Below are positions 42,053 to 50,944 of a stretch of 64,000 bases of DNA, one piece after another (positions within the stretch are counted from its first letter, which is position 1; each line of letters opens with the position of its first letter). Below the pieces are notes generated by a model, which saw only the letters and a program-made list of their open reading frames with translations, was not told where the DNA came from and made no database searches. Made by a program: the position numbers and the translations under genes. Origin of the DNA: Opitutaceae bacterium (GTDB lineage: Bacteria; Verrucomicrobiota; Verrucomicrobiia; Opitutales; Opitutaceae); the NCBI GenBank assembly GCA_024233285.1, contig JACKPU010000001.1, positions 682,001 through 746,000 of the forward strand, given 5' to 3'.

Positions 42053-43591
42053 ATGAAAAATACACATCTCTCCAATCGAATGACTTTAGGCCGCTCGGTG
42101 TTGAAGGCACTCAGCGTGGTCCTGTTGACCGGCGGCTTCCTGATGCAGACCGCGGCGGCGCAAACCGAAACGCGCCCGACCGATGATCAGATCGTGATCG
42201 CGGTGGAAAGCGGCTTGGATTATGACTCCTCGATCCCGGGCAATGGCATCGATGTCGAATCGACCAATGGCATTGTGACCCTGCAGGGCGAGGTGCCGAA
42301 CCTGCTGGCCAAGGAACGTGCCGTGGCGGTGGTTGAGACGATTCGCGGCGTGCGTTCCATCGTCAATGACCTGACCGTGAAGCCGATTGCACGCAGCGAT
42401 GAGCAAATCCGTGCTGACGTGAACGCTTCATTACTGGCTGACCCTGCGACCGATTTGTATGAGGTCACCACGCAGGTCGAACGCGGGGTGGTCACCTTGA
42501 GTGGCACCGTGAACTCGTGGCAGGAAAAACAACTGTCCGGCGCCGTGGCCATGGGCGTAAAAGGCGTCAGGGAAGTTAACAACACCCTGACGGTGGACTA
42601 TGCCCAAGACCGTCCCGACTCGGAAATCGCGGCCGATGTGCAGGCGGCCCTGCAACGTGATCCCTGGATCGACGACCTGCTGCTGACCGCCAAGGTGACG
42701 GATGGCACCGTAACCATCGAAGGCATCGTCGGCAGTCTGGCCGAGAAGCGGCGCGTCCGCGGCAGCGCTTGGGTAAATGGCGTCGTGGCCGTGAATGACA
42801 TCGGCGTGGACATCGAGCCGTGGGCGGCCGACACGATGCAACGGAAGACCAAGACGGCATTCCGTTCGGATGCGGAAATTGAACGGGCGGTGAAGGATTC
42901 ACTGTTGTTCGACCCCCGCGTATTTTCCTTCAATCCAACCGTCAGTGTCGATGACGGCGTGGTAACGCTGACCGGCACTGTGGATAATCTGAAGGCCAAG
43001 CACGCCGCCGCACAGAATGCCGGCAATACGCCGGGAGTCTGGCGCGTCAAAAATCTGCTCAAGGTGCGCAGCACCGATGCCATTCCCGATAGTGAATTGG
43101 TGCAGAACGCGATCGATGCGATTGATCGCGATCCGTATCTCGAGCGATTTGAAGTGGGTGTAACCGCCCGCAATGGCACGGTCCATCTCGGCGGCACGGT
43201 TGATTCGTTCTACGAAAAGGCCCATGCCGAGGACGTCGTGTCCCGCCTCAACGGCGTGGTCGAGGTGAACAACAACCTCGCCGTGAGTTATCCGGCCTAT
43301 ACGTATTACTATTGGCCGCACAGCACGATGTTCTACGAGCCGCACCGGTATAACCGGTCCATGGCCTCCTCAACTTGGCATTACGAAACTGATGCCGAAG
43401 TGCAGGACGACATTGAGAACGAGCTCTTCTGGAGTCCGTTCGTAGACAGCAACCATGTGAACGTGGCTGTGAACAACGGCGTCGCCACCCTGACGGGCAC
43501 CGTGAGTGATTGGAATGAATACTCCGCCGCCACGGAAAATGCCTGGGAAGGCGGTGCCCGCGGAGTGATCAACGAAATTCGCGTGAACTAA
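42053..43591 (+). CDS. Exported protein with six BON domains
   Basis: A 512-residue protein with a signal peptide (LKALSVVLLTGGFLMQTAAAQ) and six successive BON domains, each starting D-x-x-[IVL] and containing a V-x-L-x-G core: about residues 43-105, 113-178, 188-250, 272-338, 345-412 and 445-510. BON domains bind phospholipids or membranes; OsmY-type proteins protect the envelope under osmotic stress. Six copies is an unusually high number (OsmY has two). The region between domains five and six is Tyr/His-rich (YPAYTYYYWPHSTMFYEPHR). A strong terminator follows at 43610-43649. Confidence 0.9.
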   Translation: MKNTHLSNRMTLGRSVLKALSVVLLTGGFLMQTAAAQTETRPTDDQIVIAVESGLDYDSSIPGNGIDVESTNGIVTLQGEVPNLLAKERAVAVVETIRGVRSIVNDLTVKPIARSDEQIRADVNASLLADPATDLYEVTTQVERGVVTLSGTVNSWQEKQLSGAVAMGVKGVREVNNTLTVDYAQDRPDSEIAADVQAALQRDPWIDDLLLTAKVTDGTVTIEGIVGSLAEKRRVRGSAWVNGVVAVNDIGVDIEPWAADTMQRKTKTAFRSDAEIERAVKDSLLFDPRVFSFNPTVSVDDGVVTLTGTVDNLKAKHAAAQNAGNTPGVWRVKNLLKVRSTDAIPDSELVQNAIDAIDRDPYLERFEVGVTARNGTVHLGGTVDSFYEKAHAEDVVSRLNGVVEVNNNLAVSYPAYTYYYWPHSTMFYEPHRYNRSMASSTWHYETDAEVQDDIENELFWSPFVDSNHVNVAVNNGVATLTGTVSDWNEYSAATENAWEGGARGVINEIRVN

Positions 43592-43609
43592 ACGCGTAAC
43601 GTTTAATCC

Positions 43610-43649
43610 AAAAGGGCGCCCACCGGCTCGACCGGCTGGGCGCCCTTTT
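43610..43649 (+). terminator. Terminator after the BON gene
   Basis: AAAAGGGCGCCC and GGGCGCCCTTTT pair perfectly (12 bp) around a CCGG-containing inner stem. Flanking A4/T4 make it effective in either direction. Confidence 0.9.
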
Positions 43650-43701
43650 GCTTACCGCCCACCCCGGAGGCACGGCGGATCGCGAGTCCGCAGAGTTGCC
43701 A

Positions 43702-43726
43702 ATACCCGATCTTGGTCATCGGGTAT
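43702..43726. promoter_or_regulatory. Inverted repeat before the second sulfatase gene
   Basis: ATACCCGAT, seven bases, ATCGGGTAT: perfect 9-nt arms, ending 5 bp before the GTG start. TATAAT at 43724-43729 overlaps its right edge, but is too near the start codon to serve as the -10 of this gene. It is a candidate repressor operator or translational hairpin. Confidence 0.6.
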
Positions 43727-43731
43727 AATGT

Positions 43732-45057
43732 GTGAAGGCCCCTAACGTTCTTTTCATCGTCGCCGATGATCACCGCCATGACTGCTTGAGCTGTGTCGAT
43801 GCGAACAGCGCGCAGACGCCGGTGCTGGATGCGCTGGCGGCGGGCGGGACGCATTTTCGCGGGGCGCGGATTGTCGGCGGGGCGAATGGCGCGGTGTGTG
43901 TGCCGAGCCGTGCGGCGCTGCACACAGGTTGCACGCCGCATCACGCGATCGAGCCGGTGGCAGCCCCGATGGTGAATGGCACGAATGTGATTCGCGCCTC
44001 GCGCACGTTGCTGGGCGAGGCGTTTCGCGCGGCGGGCTACACAACGTTTGCCACGGGCAAGTGGCACAACGACGGCGCGGCATTCAACCGCGCCTTTGCG
44101 GATGGTGAGGCGCTGCTGTTTCGCGGCATGTCGGATCACTACAATCCGCCGCTGCAGGATTACGATCCGAGCGGGGCTTATCCGGAATCGCGCGCGAAAC
44201 CGCGCGAAGGATTTTCCACCGAACTGTTCACCGACGCGGCGATTCGGTTTATTGACCAGCGGAGCGCGGACGAACCGTTCTTTCTGTCGATTGCGTTCAC
44301 ATCGCCGCATGATCCGCGCACGCCGCCGCCGGAGTGGCGGGCGCTTTACGACGAAAACGCGATCGCACTGCCGCCGAATTTCTTAGCGGAGCATCCCTTC
44401 GACAACGGCGAGCTGGACGTGCGCGATGAAAAGCTGGCGGCGTTGCCGCGCGATACGGCGGAAGTGCGTCGCCACATTGCGGAATACTACGGCATGATCT
44501 CGCATCACGACGCGCAGATTGGGCGCGTGCTGGACTGTCTTGAGCAACGCGGGCTGCGTGAGAACACGATTGTGGTTTACGTGGCTGATCACGGACTGGC
44601 GCTTGGGCAGCACGGGTTGATGGGCAAACAGAATGTGTATGAACACAGCCTGCGCGTGCCGCTGATCATCAGCGGTCCGGGTGTGCCGGCGGGATGCGTG
44701 GTGGCTGATGATGTTTACAGCTTTCGTGCGTTTGCGACGTTGTGCGAACTGGCGGGCGTGCACCGGCCGGAGTCGGTGATGACTGACAGTTTGTTGCCTT
44801 TGCTGACGGCGAGTGATGCGACCGCGGCAAGGCCGCACTATTCGCACTATCGTGAACGCCAGGCGACGGTGAAGGCGGGACAGTGGAAGCTGATTGAGTA
44901 TTCTCCGCCGGCGGAGCGCCGCGTGCAGTTGTTCGATCTGGCCGCGGATCCGTGGGAAACGTGCGACCGCAGCGCTGATCCGGCTTGCGCCGAGGTATTG
45001 GCGAAGCTGCGCGGCGAACTGGCGGACTGGCGGCGGCGGGAATTGCAGGTGGAGTAG
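43732..45057 (+). CDS. Sulfatase (formylglycine-dependent)
   Basis: A 441-residue sulfatase from GTG 43732; the start is fixed by APNVLFIVADDHRHD, the usual first strand with metal-binding Asp-Asp. The formylglycine site is CVPSR near residue 58 (C-x-P-S-R). YVADHGLALGQHGLMGKQNVYEHSLRVPLIISGPG supplies the second metal site. It lacks a signal peptide. Together with the genes at 38453 and 45893 it makes three sulfatases in 9 kb, pointing to a sulfated glycan. The site just upstream is a distinctive palindrome, so it may be separately regulated. Confidence 0.9.
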   Translation: MKAPNVLFIVADDHRHDCLSCVDANSAQTPVLDALAAGGTHFRGARIVGGANGAVCVPSRAALHTGCTPHHAIEPVAAPMVNGTNVIRASRTLLGEAFRAAGYTTFATGKWHNDGAAFNRAFADGEALLFRGMSDHYNPPLQDYDPSGAYPESRAKPREGFSTELFTDAAIRFIDQRSADEPFFLSIAFTSPHDPRTPPPEWRALYDENAIALPPNFLAEHPFDNGELDVRDEKLAALPRDTAEVRRHIAEYYGMISHHDAQIGRVLDCLEQRGLRENTIVVYVADHGLALGQHGLMGKQNVYEHSLRVPLIISGPGVPAGCVVADDVYSFRAFATLCELAGVHRPESVMTDSLLPLLTASDATAARPHYSHYRERQATVKAGQWKLIEYSPPAERRVQLFDLAADPWETCDRSADPACAEVLAKLRGELADWRRRELQVE

Positions 45058-45176
45058 GGCGCTTGTGGGTTAAAGTTCAGACGAGGGTTGCACTTTGAGG
45101 CATGGTCTCTTGGGTGACCTTTCCTAAGGCCCGGCACGTCGCCGCGGATCAAACCCTGTCAGTCCACTCAGTTCTC

Positions 45177-45800
45177 ATGTCCGAATCCACTCCCTCTCTC
45201 GAAAGCACCGATCAACGCGTCAGCTACGGCATCGCCCTGAACATGGGCGGCAACATCGCCCGGCAGGGCGGGGTGGAGATCGACACCGCGGCGTTTCTCG
45301 CGGGTCTGCAGGATGGTCTTAGCGGCGCGAAGCCGCGTTTGAACGAACAGGAATTGCAGTCGGCGTTTCAGGCGGCGCAGGCGCGGATCGATGCCGCGGC
45401 CGAAAAGGGCTCGCTCAAGCAGCAGCAGGCCGGCACGGACTTTTTGGCGAAGAATCGCGAACGCGATGGCGTGGTCGTGACGGATTCCGGTCTGCAATAC
45501 GAAGTGCTCGTGGCCGGTGACGGCGCGAAGCCGAAGGCAGACCAGACCGTCGAGGTGCATTATCACGGCACCTTGATCGACGGCACGGTGTTCGACAGCT
45601 CCGTGAAACGCGGCGAGTCGATTTCCTTCCCGGTCAACGGCGTGATCGCCGGCTGGGTCGAGGCGCTGCAATTGATGTCGGTCGGCTCGAAATGGAAACT
45701 CTTCATTCCCGCGGATCTCGCATACGGCAACCGCGCGCAGGGCCCGATCCCGGCCAGTTCGACGCTGATCTTCGAGGTCGAGTTGCTCGCGATCAAGTAA
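45177..45800 (+). CDS. FKBP-type peptidyl-prolyl isomerase
   Basis: From ATG 45177 (MSESTPSLES) it is 207 residues; an upstream ATG at 45102 is less likely. Residues 1 to about 95 are the helical dimerisation domain of Mip/FkpA-type isomerases (VSYGIALNMGGNIARQGGVEIDTAAFLAGLQDGLSG, KNRERDGVVVTDSGLQYEVL), then the FKBP domain (QTVEVHYHGTLIDGTVFDSSVKRGESISFPVNGVIAGWVEAL ... WKLFIPADLAYGNR). Speeds proline isomerisation during protein folding. No signal peptide, so this copy is predicted to be cytoplasmic, unlike the periplasmic FkpA. Confidence 0.92.
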   Translation: MSESTPSLESTDQRVSYGIALNMGGNIARQGGVEIDTAAFLAGLQDGLSGAKPRLNEQELQSAFQAAQARIDAAAEKGSLKQQQAGTDFLAKNRERDGVVVTDSGLQYEVLVAGDGAKPKADQTVEVHYHGTLIDGTVFDSSVKRGESISFPVNGVIAGWVEALQLMSVGSKWKLFIPADLAYGNRAQGPIPASSTLIFEVELLAIK

Positions 45801-45821
45801 GCGCGGGCGCAACGCGCATTT

Positions 45822-45896
45822 TTGTAGGGCGGGGATTCCAATCCCCGCCTTTTTTGCGTTTACGTTTCGAAGGCGGGATCAGCGATCCCGCCCTAA
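45822..45896. repeat. Paired GGCGGG hairpin repeat between convergent genes
   Basis: GGCGGGGATT...AATCCCCGCC followed by GGCGGGATC/GATCCCGCC, outer ends TTGTAGGG and CCCTAAA. Its right edge overlaps the last codons of the leftward sulfatase gene. Confidence 0.8.
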
Positions 45897-47560
45897 AGCT
45901 TGATCGGCGATAGACGGGCAAAACGCACGCCCTGCGGGGTGGCGGCTGTGTTGGTCTGTAATCGCACCGCGAGCGTGCAGGGCCCGGCCGGCAGTGTCAG
46001 TTCGTCGAGGAAGGCGCGTGATTCTTGCGGTGGCAGGCTGAGCGTAAATCTCGATTCGCCGCATGCGATGATCAGGAAGCGCTGGGTCTTGGCCGGGGCG
46101 AACTCCACGACCAATCGGTGTTGGCCGGCGCGCTTGATTTCGAGCAGCCAGTCGCCGGGTTGATCATCAGCCCAACCCTCGGGCGCGTCGTCGGGGCGAC
46201 GCCAGTCCTGCCGCGTGAGCCACGGTGCGGGCTCGCGCGGATCGCCGACGGGAATGCGTATCGGGGCGAAATTTTCCGCCGGCGAGGCGGCATGCGTGCG
46301 ACTGACCGCATCAAACCAGGCGTCGTAAGCATCGCCGAGTTCGTCGACGATATCGGGATAGTCGCCGGCGACGTCGGTCGTTTCGCCCGGATCGTTCTCG
46401 AGGTGGTAGAGTTCCGCCGGCGTGTCGGGCGCGGATTGATACCATTTCCAGCGCGGGGTGACGGCAGTGGCGTTGCGGTGCCGCTGCGGCAGATTGCCGC
46501 GGTGCCATTGCAAGCATAGCGTGCGCGCCGGCACCGGTTCACGCTGCGTGAGCGCGGGCAACAGATTCACGCCATCGGGCGGACGATCGATTGAGGGTGT
46601 GAGTCCGGCGGCGGCGGCGAGCGTGGGCAAGAAGTCGATTGGATTGGTCGGTGCGCTGATCATCGTGCCGGCGGGAATGGCGCGCGGCCAGCGCGCGAAG
46701 CAGGGCACGCGCAAACCGCCTTCATACATGGTGCCCTTGTGGCCGCGCAGTCCGGCGTTGTAGCGGATGCGACCCTCGACGTTGGCAGAGGGGCAGGGGC
46801 CGTGATCGGACGTGAAGACGACGAGGGTATCGTCGGCGAGGCCGAGTTGATCGAGCGTGGCGAGCAGGCGGCCGACGTTGTGATCGATGTTGGCCACCAT
46901 GCCGTAAAGCTGCGCCCATGTTTCGGGCAGACCGTCGCGGCGCAACGGCGCCACCCATTCGTCGCCGATTTCGAGCGGCGTGTGCGGGGTGTTGAACGCG
47001 ACGTAACAAAACCACGGCGTGTCAGCGGCGCGGCGCATGAAATCGATGGCGGCATCGGTAAACACATCGGCGCAGTAACCGGTGGTTTCGACCGGCGTGC
47101 CGTTGTGCTGCAGCGTGGCGTTGAAGTAACTCGAGTTGCCGCGATTCGCCGGCTGACGCAGGCCGCCGCCGGTGTGGTAGAGCGCTTCGTGAAAGCCAAG
47201 ATCGTGCGGGCGACTGGGCACGGTGTCCCCGAGGTGCCACTTGCCAAACAGACCGCAACGCCAGCCGGCATCCGCGAAGAGGCGGGCGAGCGTCGGTTCG
47301 TCCGGATCAAGGATCGAACGGCCGAGATAAGTGTCGATTGCCCGGGTGCGATACGGGTGGCGGCCGGTCATCAACGCGGCGCGCGCCGGCGTGCACAGCG
47401 GGCCGGAAAGATGGCGTGTGCAACTCGCGCCGGTCGCGGCCAGCGCGTCGAGTTGCGGCGTTCGAACGTAGGGATTCCCATGCCGCGACACGTCGCCCCA
47501 CGCGAGATCGTCGCAAATGACGAACAACACGCGCCGGAGCGCAGCGGGGGCGAGGGGCAT
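45893..47560 (-). CDS. Sulfatase with C-terminal extension
   Basis: A 555-residue sulfatase. It opens RRVLFVICDDLAWGDVSRHGNPY (metal Asp pair) and has the formylglycine site CTPAR near residue 56. VFTSDHGPCPSANVEGRIRYNAGLRGHKGTMYEGGLRVPCFARWP holds the second metal site and Lys. From about residue 450 a beta-rich extension follows (DWLLEIKRAGQHRLVVEFAPAKTQRFLIIACG), possibly substrate-binding. Divergent from the heparinase-fold gene at 47827 across a 266-bp gap carrying a GTAACT-N4-GGTTAC site. It likely acts on the same glycan as that enzyme. Confidence 0.92.
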   Translation of the reverse strand: MPLAPAALRRVLFVICDDLAWGDVSRHGNPYVRTPQLDALAATGASCTRHLSGPLCTPARAALMTGRHPYRTRAIDTYLGRSILDPDEPTLARLFADAGWRCGLFGKWHLGDTVPSRPHDLGFHEALYHTGGGLRQPANRGNSSYFNATLQHNGTPVETTGYCADVFTDAAIDFMRRAADTPWFCYVAFNTPHTPLEIGDEWVAPLRRDGLPETWAQLYGMVANIDHNVGRLLATLDQLGLADDTLVVFTSDHGPCPSANVEGRIRYNAGLRGHKGTMYEGGLRVPCFARWPRAIPAGTMISAPTNPIDFLPTLAAAAGLTPSIDRPPDGVNLLPALTQREPVPARTLCLQWHRGNLPQRHRNATAVTPRWKWYQSAPDTPAELYHLENDPGETTDVAGDYPDIVDELGDAYDAWFDAVSRTHAASPAENFAPIRIPVGDPREPAPWLTRQDWRRPDDAPEGWADDQPGDWLLEIKRAGQHRLVVEFAPAKTQRFLIIACGESRFTLSLPPQESRAFLDELTLPAGPCTLAVRLQTNTAATPQGVRFARLSPIKL

Positions 47561-47782
47561 GTCCCATCGGTGCCGGTTTTGCGCGGCGATGACAAGCCGG
47601 GTTCGCCGGGAGACCGCGCATCCCTCCGGAATGTCAGGCTCGACCAGTTGGGCGAGAGTTCGAGGTATTCACTGCCGAACGCACCGCGTCCAGCCGGACC
47701 CTCCCGCGAAATTTGTTGGACAGTGCTGGACGTTCTCACGCGGTTGGACTTGACGAACAAAGGGCGGCGGAACGTAATGCAA

Positions 47783-47798
47783 GTAACTGAGCGGTTAC
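47783..47798. promoter_or_regulatory. Operator-like palindrome, glycan regulon site 4
   Basis: GTAACTGAGCGGTTAC, one mismatch from the GTAACC-N4-GGTTAC pattern repeated three times at 54093-54214. It lies 28 bp before the ATG of the heparinase-fold gene, in the gap shared with the divergent sulfatase. The rest of the 47561-47826 gap shows no gene. Confidence 0.65.
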
Positions 47799-47826
47799 CT
47801 TCGACCGGTGTCGGCGGTCTGCTTGC

Positions 47827-49830
47827 ATGCATGCGATGAACGACTCTGCCTCCTCTTCCGCCGGCCCCCGGCTTTTTTTCAACGCGACTGACGTCGTGCG
47901 GATGCGCCGCCTCTGGCGCGAGGATCCGCGGTTTGCGGGGCTGAAAGCATCGCTGGTTGAATTTGATCGCGCGGCCGAGCGTGAATTTCTGCGGGAAAAG
48001 CTCAACGTGCTTGATCACCGCACGGACATCCGTCGCGTCTGCGACGTGGCGCAGGACATGGCGTTGCTTTACTTGATGACCGATGATCGTGATGCGGCGG
48101 AGCTCGCCATGGAATCGGTGCGCGGATTGATGCGGTTTGCTGATTGGGATTTCTTCGTCGATGGCGACAGGATTGTCGGCGTGCAGGCCGCGCCGCGCGC
48201 GGTGGTGGCGGTGGCGGCGGCGATCGACTGGCTCGGCGGGTTGATCGAGCCGGCGGAGCGCGCGGAATGGCTGCGGTTGATGGGCGAGCGGGGCTGCGAG
48301 GCATGCTTCACCGGATTGCACAATATCCGTTGGCCGCGGCAGGCGAAGGGGTGGGGATTCAATCCGCGCAGCGTCATGTTCACGGAGCGCACGGAGTTTC
48401 CGAATGACAATGCACGGCGGCCCGAGATCACCCAGGTGACCAATCTGCGCGCGGTGCCCGCCGGGGCTTTGGCGGTGGGGGTGGCCTGCCTGAAACTGCA
48501 GGGCGTTGATCATCCCGACCACGAGCGCTGGTTGGAAATGGCGGTGACCAGTTTGAAGGCGTTCGACAACGTCTATCTGCCCGATGGGTCGTATGGCGAA
48601 GGCGTGAATTACGGCAACTACACCTCGGAACACATCACCCAGGCGATAGTCACGCTGAAGCACGCGGGCCTCGCCGACCTGCGCGACGGCATCAACTGGC
48701 CGGGCAACGTCCGTTTCATGCTGGAAATGGCGATGCCGACGGCGACGAATCCTTATGAAGTGATCAATATCGGCGACAGCGGCCGCCATCGCGAACAGGT
48801 GCGTTTTCAGCATCCGGACGGCCGGCCGGAAAGCCGCTCGGCGCTGGCATTCTGGGTGGCCCGGGAGTTTCGCGATGGCACGGCGCAGTGGTTTGGCGAA
48901 AACCTCGCCGCGGCGCACAACTTGTGGTCGCTGATTTTTTTCGATGACACCGTGACACCGGAGGCGCCAAAGAACCAACCGCAGTCGTGGCACAGCGATT
49001 TGGATTGGATGGTCGCCCGCACCGGCTGGCGCGCGGAAGACATGGTGGTAAGCCTGCGCAGCGGCATTGGTTGGAACCATGAGCATGCCGATCGCAACAG
49101 CGTGATTCTCAAAACCCACGGCGAGCAATTGATCGTCGATCCGAGCCGGCCGCCCTACAGTCACACCGATCCGTGCTGGATCATGCGCACAACCTTGGGC
49201 CACAGCGCGGTGCTGGTCGATGGCCGCGGGCATTTTTATCACAACGGCGTCGAGGGCACGAATTCGACCCTGGCCCAGGCCCGGATTCTGGCGACCGGTG
49301 AAGGCGCGGGACATTGTTTCTGGGTCAGCGACGCGACACAGGCCTACCGACTGGCCGACATCAATGTGCGCGCGGTGGTGCGCGCGGTGATTGTGCTGTT
49401 CGCAAGCCAGAGCGTCGTGGTGGTTGACCGCGTGGCGAAATGGAGGGAAGCGTCGCGCTTCCAAGCGCGCTACTTTGCCGATAATTGGGACGGGCTTTGC
49501 GCTGTCGAAACGCAGGCGGCCGGATTTTCAGTGCGACGACCGCAGGCCTCGGCCCACGCGCGGGTGTTCAGCCGCGCTCCCGTCCAAGTCGCCTCGGGAA
49601 CCCTGCCAATTCCGGAGGCGCGGGCCGTGAAGCATCCGTTTGTGGCGATCGAGTCGGAACCACTGATGGACACGACGATTGCCACGACCTTTGCGCTTGC
49701 GCCGAGTGGCGGAACGCCGGCCGAAGTTCAGGTGAAAGGCGCCGGGGACGATTTGGTGGTGACTTGCAGCGGCGTTGAAGTTGCCCGCGTGAACGACGCG
49801 AACTGCACGCTGCGTGTGACGATGGCGTGA
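47827..49830 (+). CDS. Heparinase II/III-like enzyme, paralogue A
   Basis: A 667-residue protein. Residues 1 to about 300 form an alpha-toroid (LFFNATDVVRMRRLWREDPRFAGL, LPDGSYGEGVNYGNYTSEH) and the C-terminal half is the beta domain with SLRSGIGWNHEHADRNSVILKTHGEQLIVDP, whose His pair is expected to be catalytic or structural. No clear signal peptide. It is strongly similar along its whole length to the protein at 56696-58699 (GIGWNHEHADRNS, WHSDL-WMVARTGWRA). Such enzymes degrade uronate polysaccharides, here probably with the adjacent sulfatase. Confidence 0.85.
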   Translation: MHAMNDSASSSAGPRLFFNATDVVRMRRLWREDPRFAGLKASLVEFDRAAEREFLREKLNVLDHRTDIRRVCDVAQDMALLYLMTDDRDAAELAMESVRGLMRFADWDFFVDGDRIVGVQAAPRAVVAVAAAIDWLGGLIEPAERAEWLRLMGERGCEACFTGLHNIRWPRQAKGWGFNPRSVMFTERTEFPNDNARRPEITQVTNLRAVPAGALAVGVACLKLQGVDHPDHERWLEMAVTSLKAFDNVYLPDGSYGEGVNYGNYTSEHITQAIVTLKHAGLADLRDGINWPGNVRFMLEMAMPTATNPYEVINIGDSGRHREQVRFQHPDGRPESRSALAFWVAREFRDGTAQWFGENLAAAHNLWSLIFFDDTVTPEAPKNQPQSWHSDLDWMVARTGWRAEDMVVSLRSGIGWNHEHADRNSVILKTHGEQLIVDPSRPPYSHTDPCWIMRTTLGHSAVLVDGRGHFYHNGVEGTNSTLAQARILATGEGAGHCFWVSDATQAYRLADINVRAVVRAVIVLFASQSVVVVDRVAKWREASRFQARYFADNWDGLCAVETQAAGFSVRRPQASAHARVFSRAPVQVASGTLPIPEARAVKHPFVAIESEPLMDTTIATTFALAPSGGTPAEVQVKGAGDDLVVTCSGVEVARVNDANCTLRVTMA

Positions 49831-49831
49831 T

Positions 49832-50944
49832 TCAGCCCGTGACCGCGTCGCGCCGCTTGAAGTAGTAGAAGCGTTGTTCGCGCTTGGCGTAGTGCGCCAT
49901 GTTTTTGGCGACCGGACTGTCGGCCAAAGCATAGGTGGTCTCGGTCTTGGCTTGTGGATCGTAATGATCGAGGCGCAGGTCTTGGCGCTGCTGCGGATGA
50001 TTGATGCGTTGGTGAATCTCGGCCATGCAGAGCAGGTGACCGCCGGCATCACGGGCGGCGAGCTGGCGCTGGCTCGGATCGAGCCAGATCCATTGCTTCA
50101 GTTCGGCGTCGTAGATTTCCGCGATGGTATGGCCGCCGGCGATCAGCACCTCGAAGTTTTCACCAGGCGCATCGGACGAGGCATCGCGATAGGTGTGGCG
50201 CATACGGACGAGACGACAGGGCACCGCGAGACTGTTGAGCGCGTGGCAGAGGATCTCGGCCATGTTGGCGCACCACCCGTGATCAATGCCGGCGAGGATG
50301 CGCTCGTGCTGACGAAACGGATGCAGGCGGTTCATTTTGTCGGACGGCGTGCCGCGATGTCCTTCGAAGTCATCAATGACCGCGCGGGTGACGGCGCGGG
50401 CCTTGGCATAAGCCCCCTTGAGACTGGCGGTGAGTTCGCCCCAACGATTTTGCGCGTAGGTGCGGTCCTCGTCGGTGGGAATTTCGATCACCCAATCGGC
50501 CACGCGGGAGAACGCGACCTGCAGGTCAGTGTCCTTGACGATGATGCGATTGCGCATGGCCCGGCCGTTGAGCGCGTCGCGCGCGGCCGAGGCATAGTGA
50601 AACGCGATATGATGGGGGGCGGTGCGTTCGCCCGTGGCGGAAACAGCGGTGAGCGTGAGTTCGTGCAGGGCGGGCTCCAGGGTGTTTTCGTCGGGATAGC
50701 GCACCGTGAGGGTGTCGCCTTCGACGGTGACTTGGGCGACGCCCCGGCCGGTGACCTCGAGGGCGCCGAAGGGGAAGGCGGTGGCTACACGCAGCACGAG
50801 GCCGACGCCGTCGGGCGTGCGTTCAATGCTGCTCAAGGCGAGGGGTTCTTCCGTGGGATGGAATTCCCAGTATTGCTGATTGGTGAAAACCAAGATGTCG
50901 GAGGTCAGTTCCAAACCTTGGAGGGAAACGTCGGGGATTTTCAT
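49832..50944 (-). CDS. Transglutaminase-like protein
   Basis: A 370-residue protein. An N-terminal beta domain (about 1-160) precedes a transglutaminase-like core: DHGWCANMAEILCHALNSLAVPCRLVRMRHTY with the Cys, GGHTIAEIYDAELKQWIWLDPSQR with the His and Asp, near residues 225-300. Bacterial members are papain-fold hydrolases or amidases with peptide or polyamine-type substrates. The gene is the last of a four-gene leftward operon; its start overlaps the stop of the preceding gene by 4 nt. The function within the glycan block is not known. Confidence 0.82.
   Translation of the reverse strand: MKIPDVSLQGLELTSDILVFTNQQYWEFHPTEEPLALSSIERTPDGVGLVLRVATAFPFGALEVTGRGVAQVTVEGDTLTVRYPDENTLEPALHELTLTAVSATGERTAPHHIAFHYASAARDALNGRAMRNRIIVKDTDLQVAFSRVADWVIEIPTDEDRTYAQNRWGELTASLKGAYAKARAVTRAVIDDFEGHRGTPSDKMNRLHPFRQHERILAGIDHGWCANMAEILCHALNSLAVPCRLVRMRHTYRDASSDAPGENFEVLIAGGHTIAEIYDAELKQWIWLDPSQRQLAARDAGGHLLCMAEIHQRINHPQQRQDLRLDHYDPQAKTETTYALADSPVAKNMAHYAKREQRFYYFKRRDAVTG

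Noticed and set aside
43724..43729. TATAAT as a consensus -10 promoter
   Set aside because: It lies two bases before the start codon, so transcription from it would start inside the gene; probably coincidence within the inverted repeat.
15674..45896. GGCGGG hairpins as a CRISPR array
   Set aside because: Copies are scattered over 30 kb, each in a different gap, with no regular spacing; they fit a REP-like family.
47371..49464. 697-codon leftward frame opposite heparinase A
   Set aside because: Overlaps two real genes; its first part is basic and repetitive like other GC-rich shadows.
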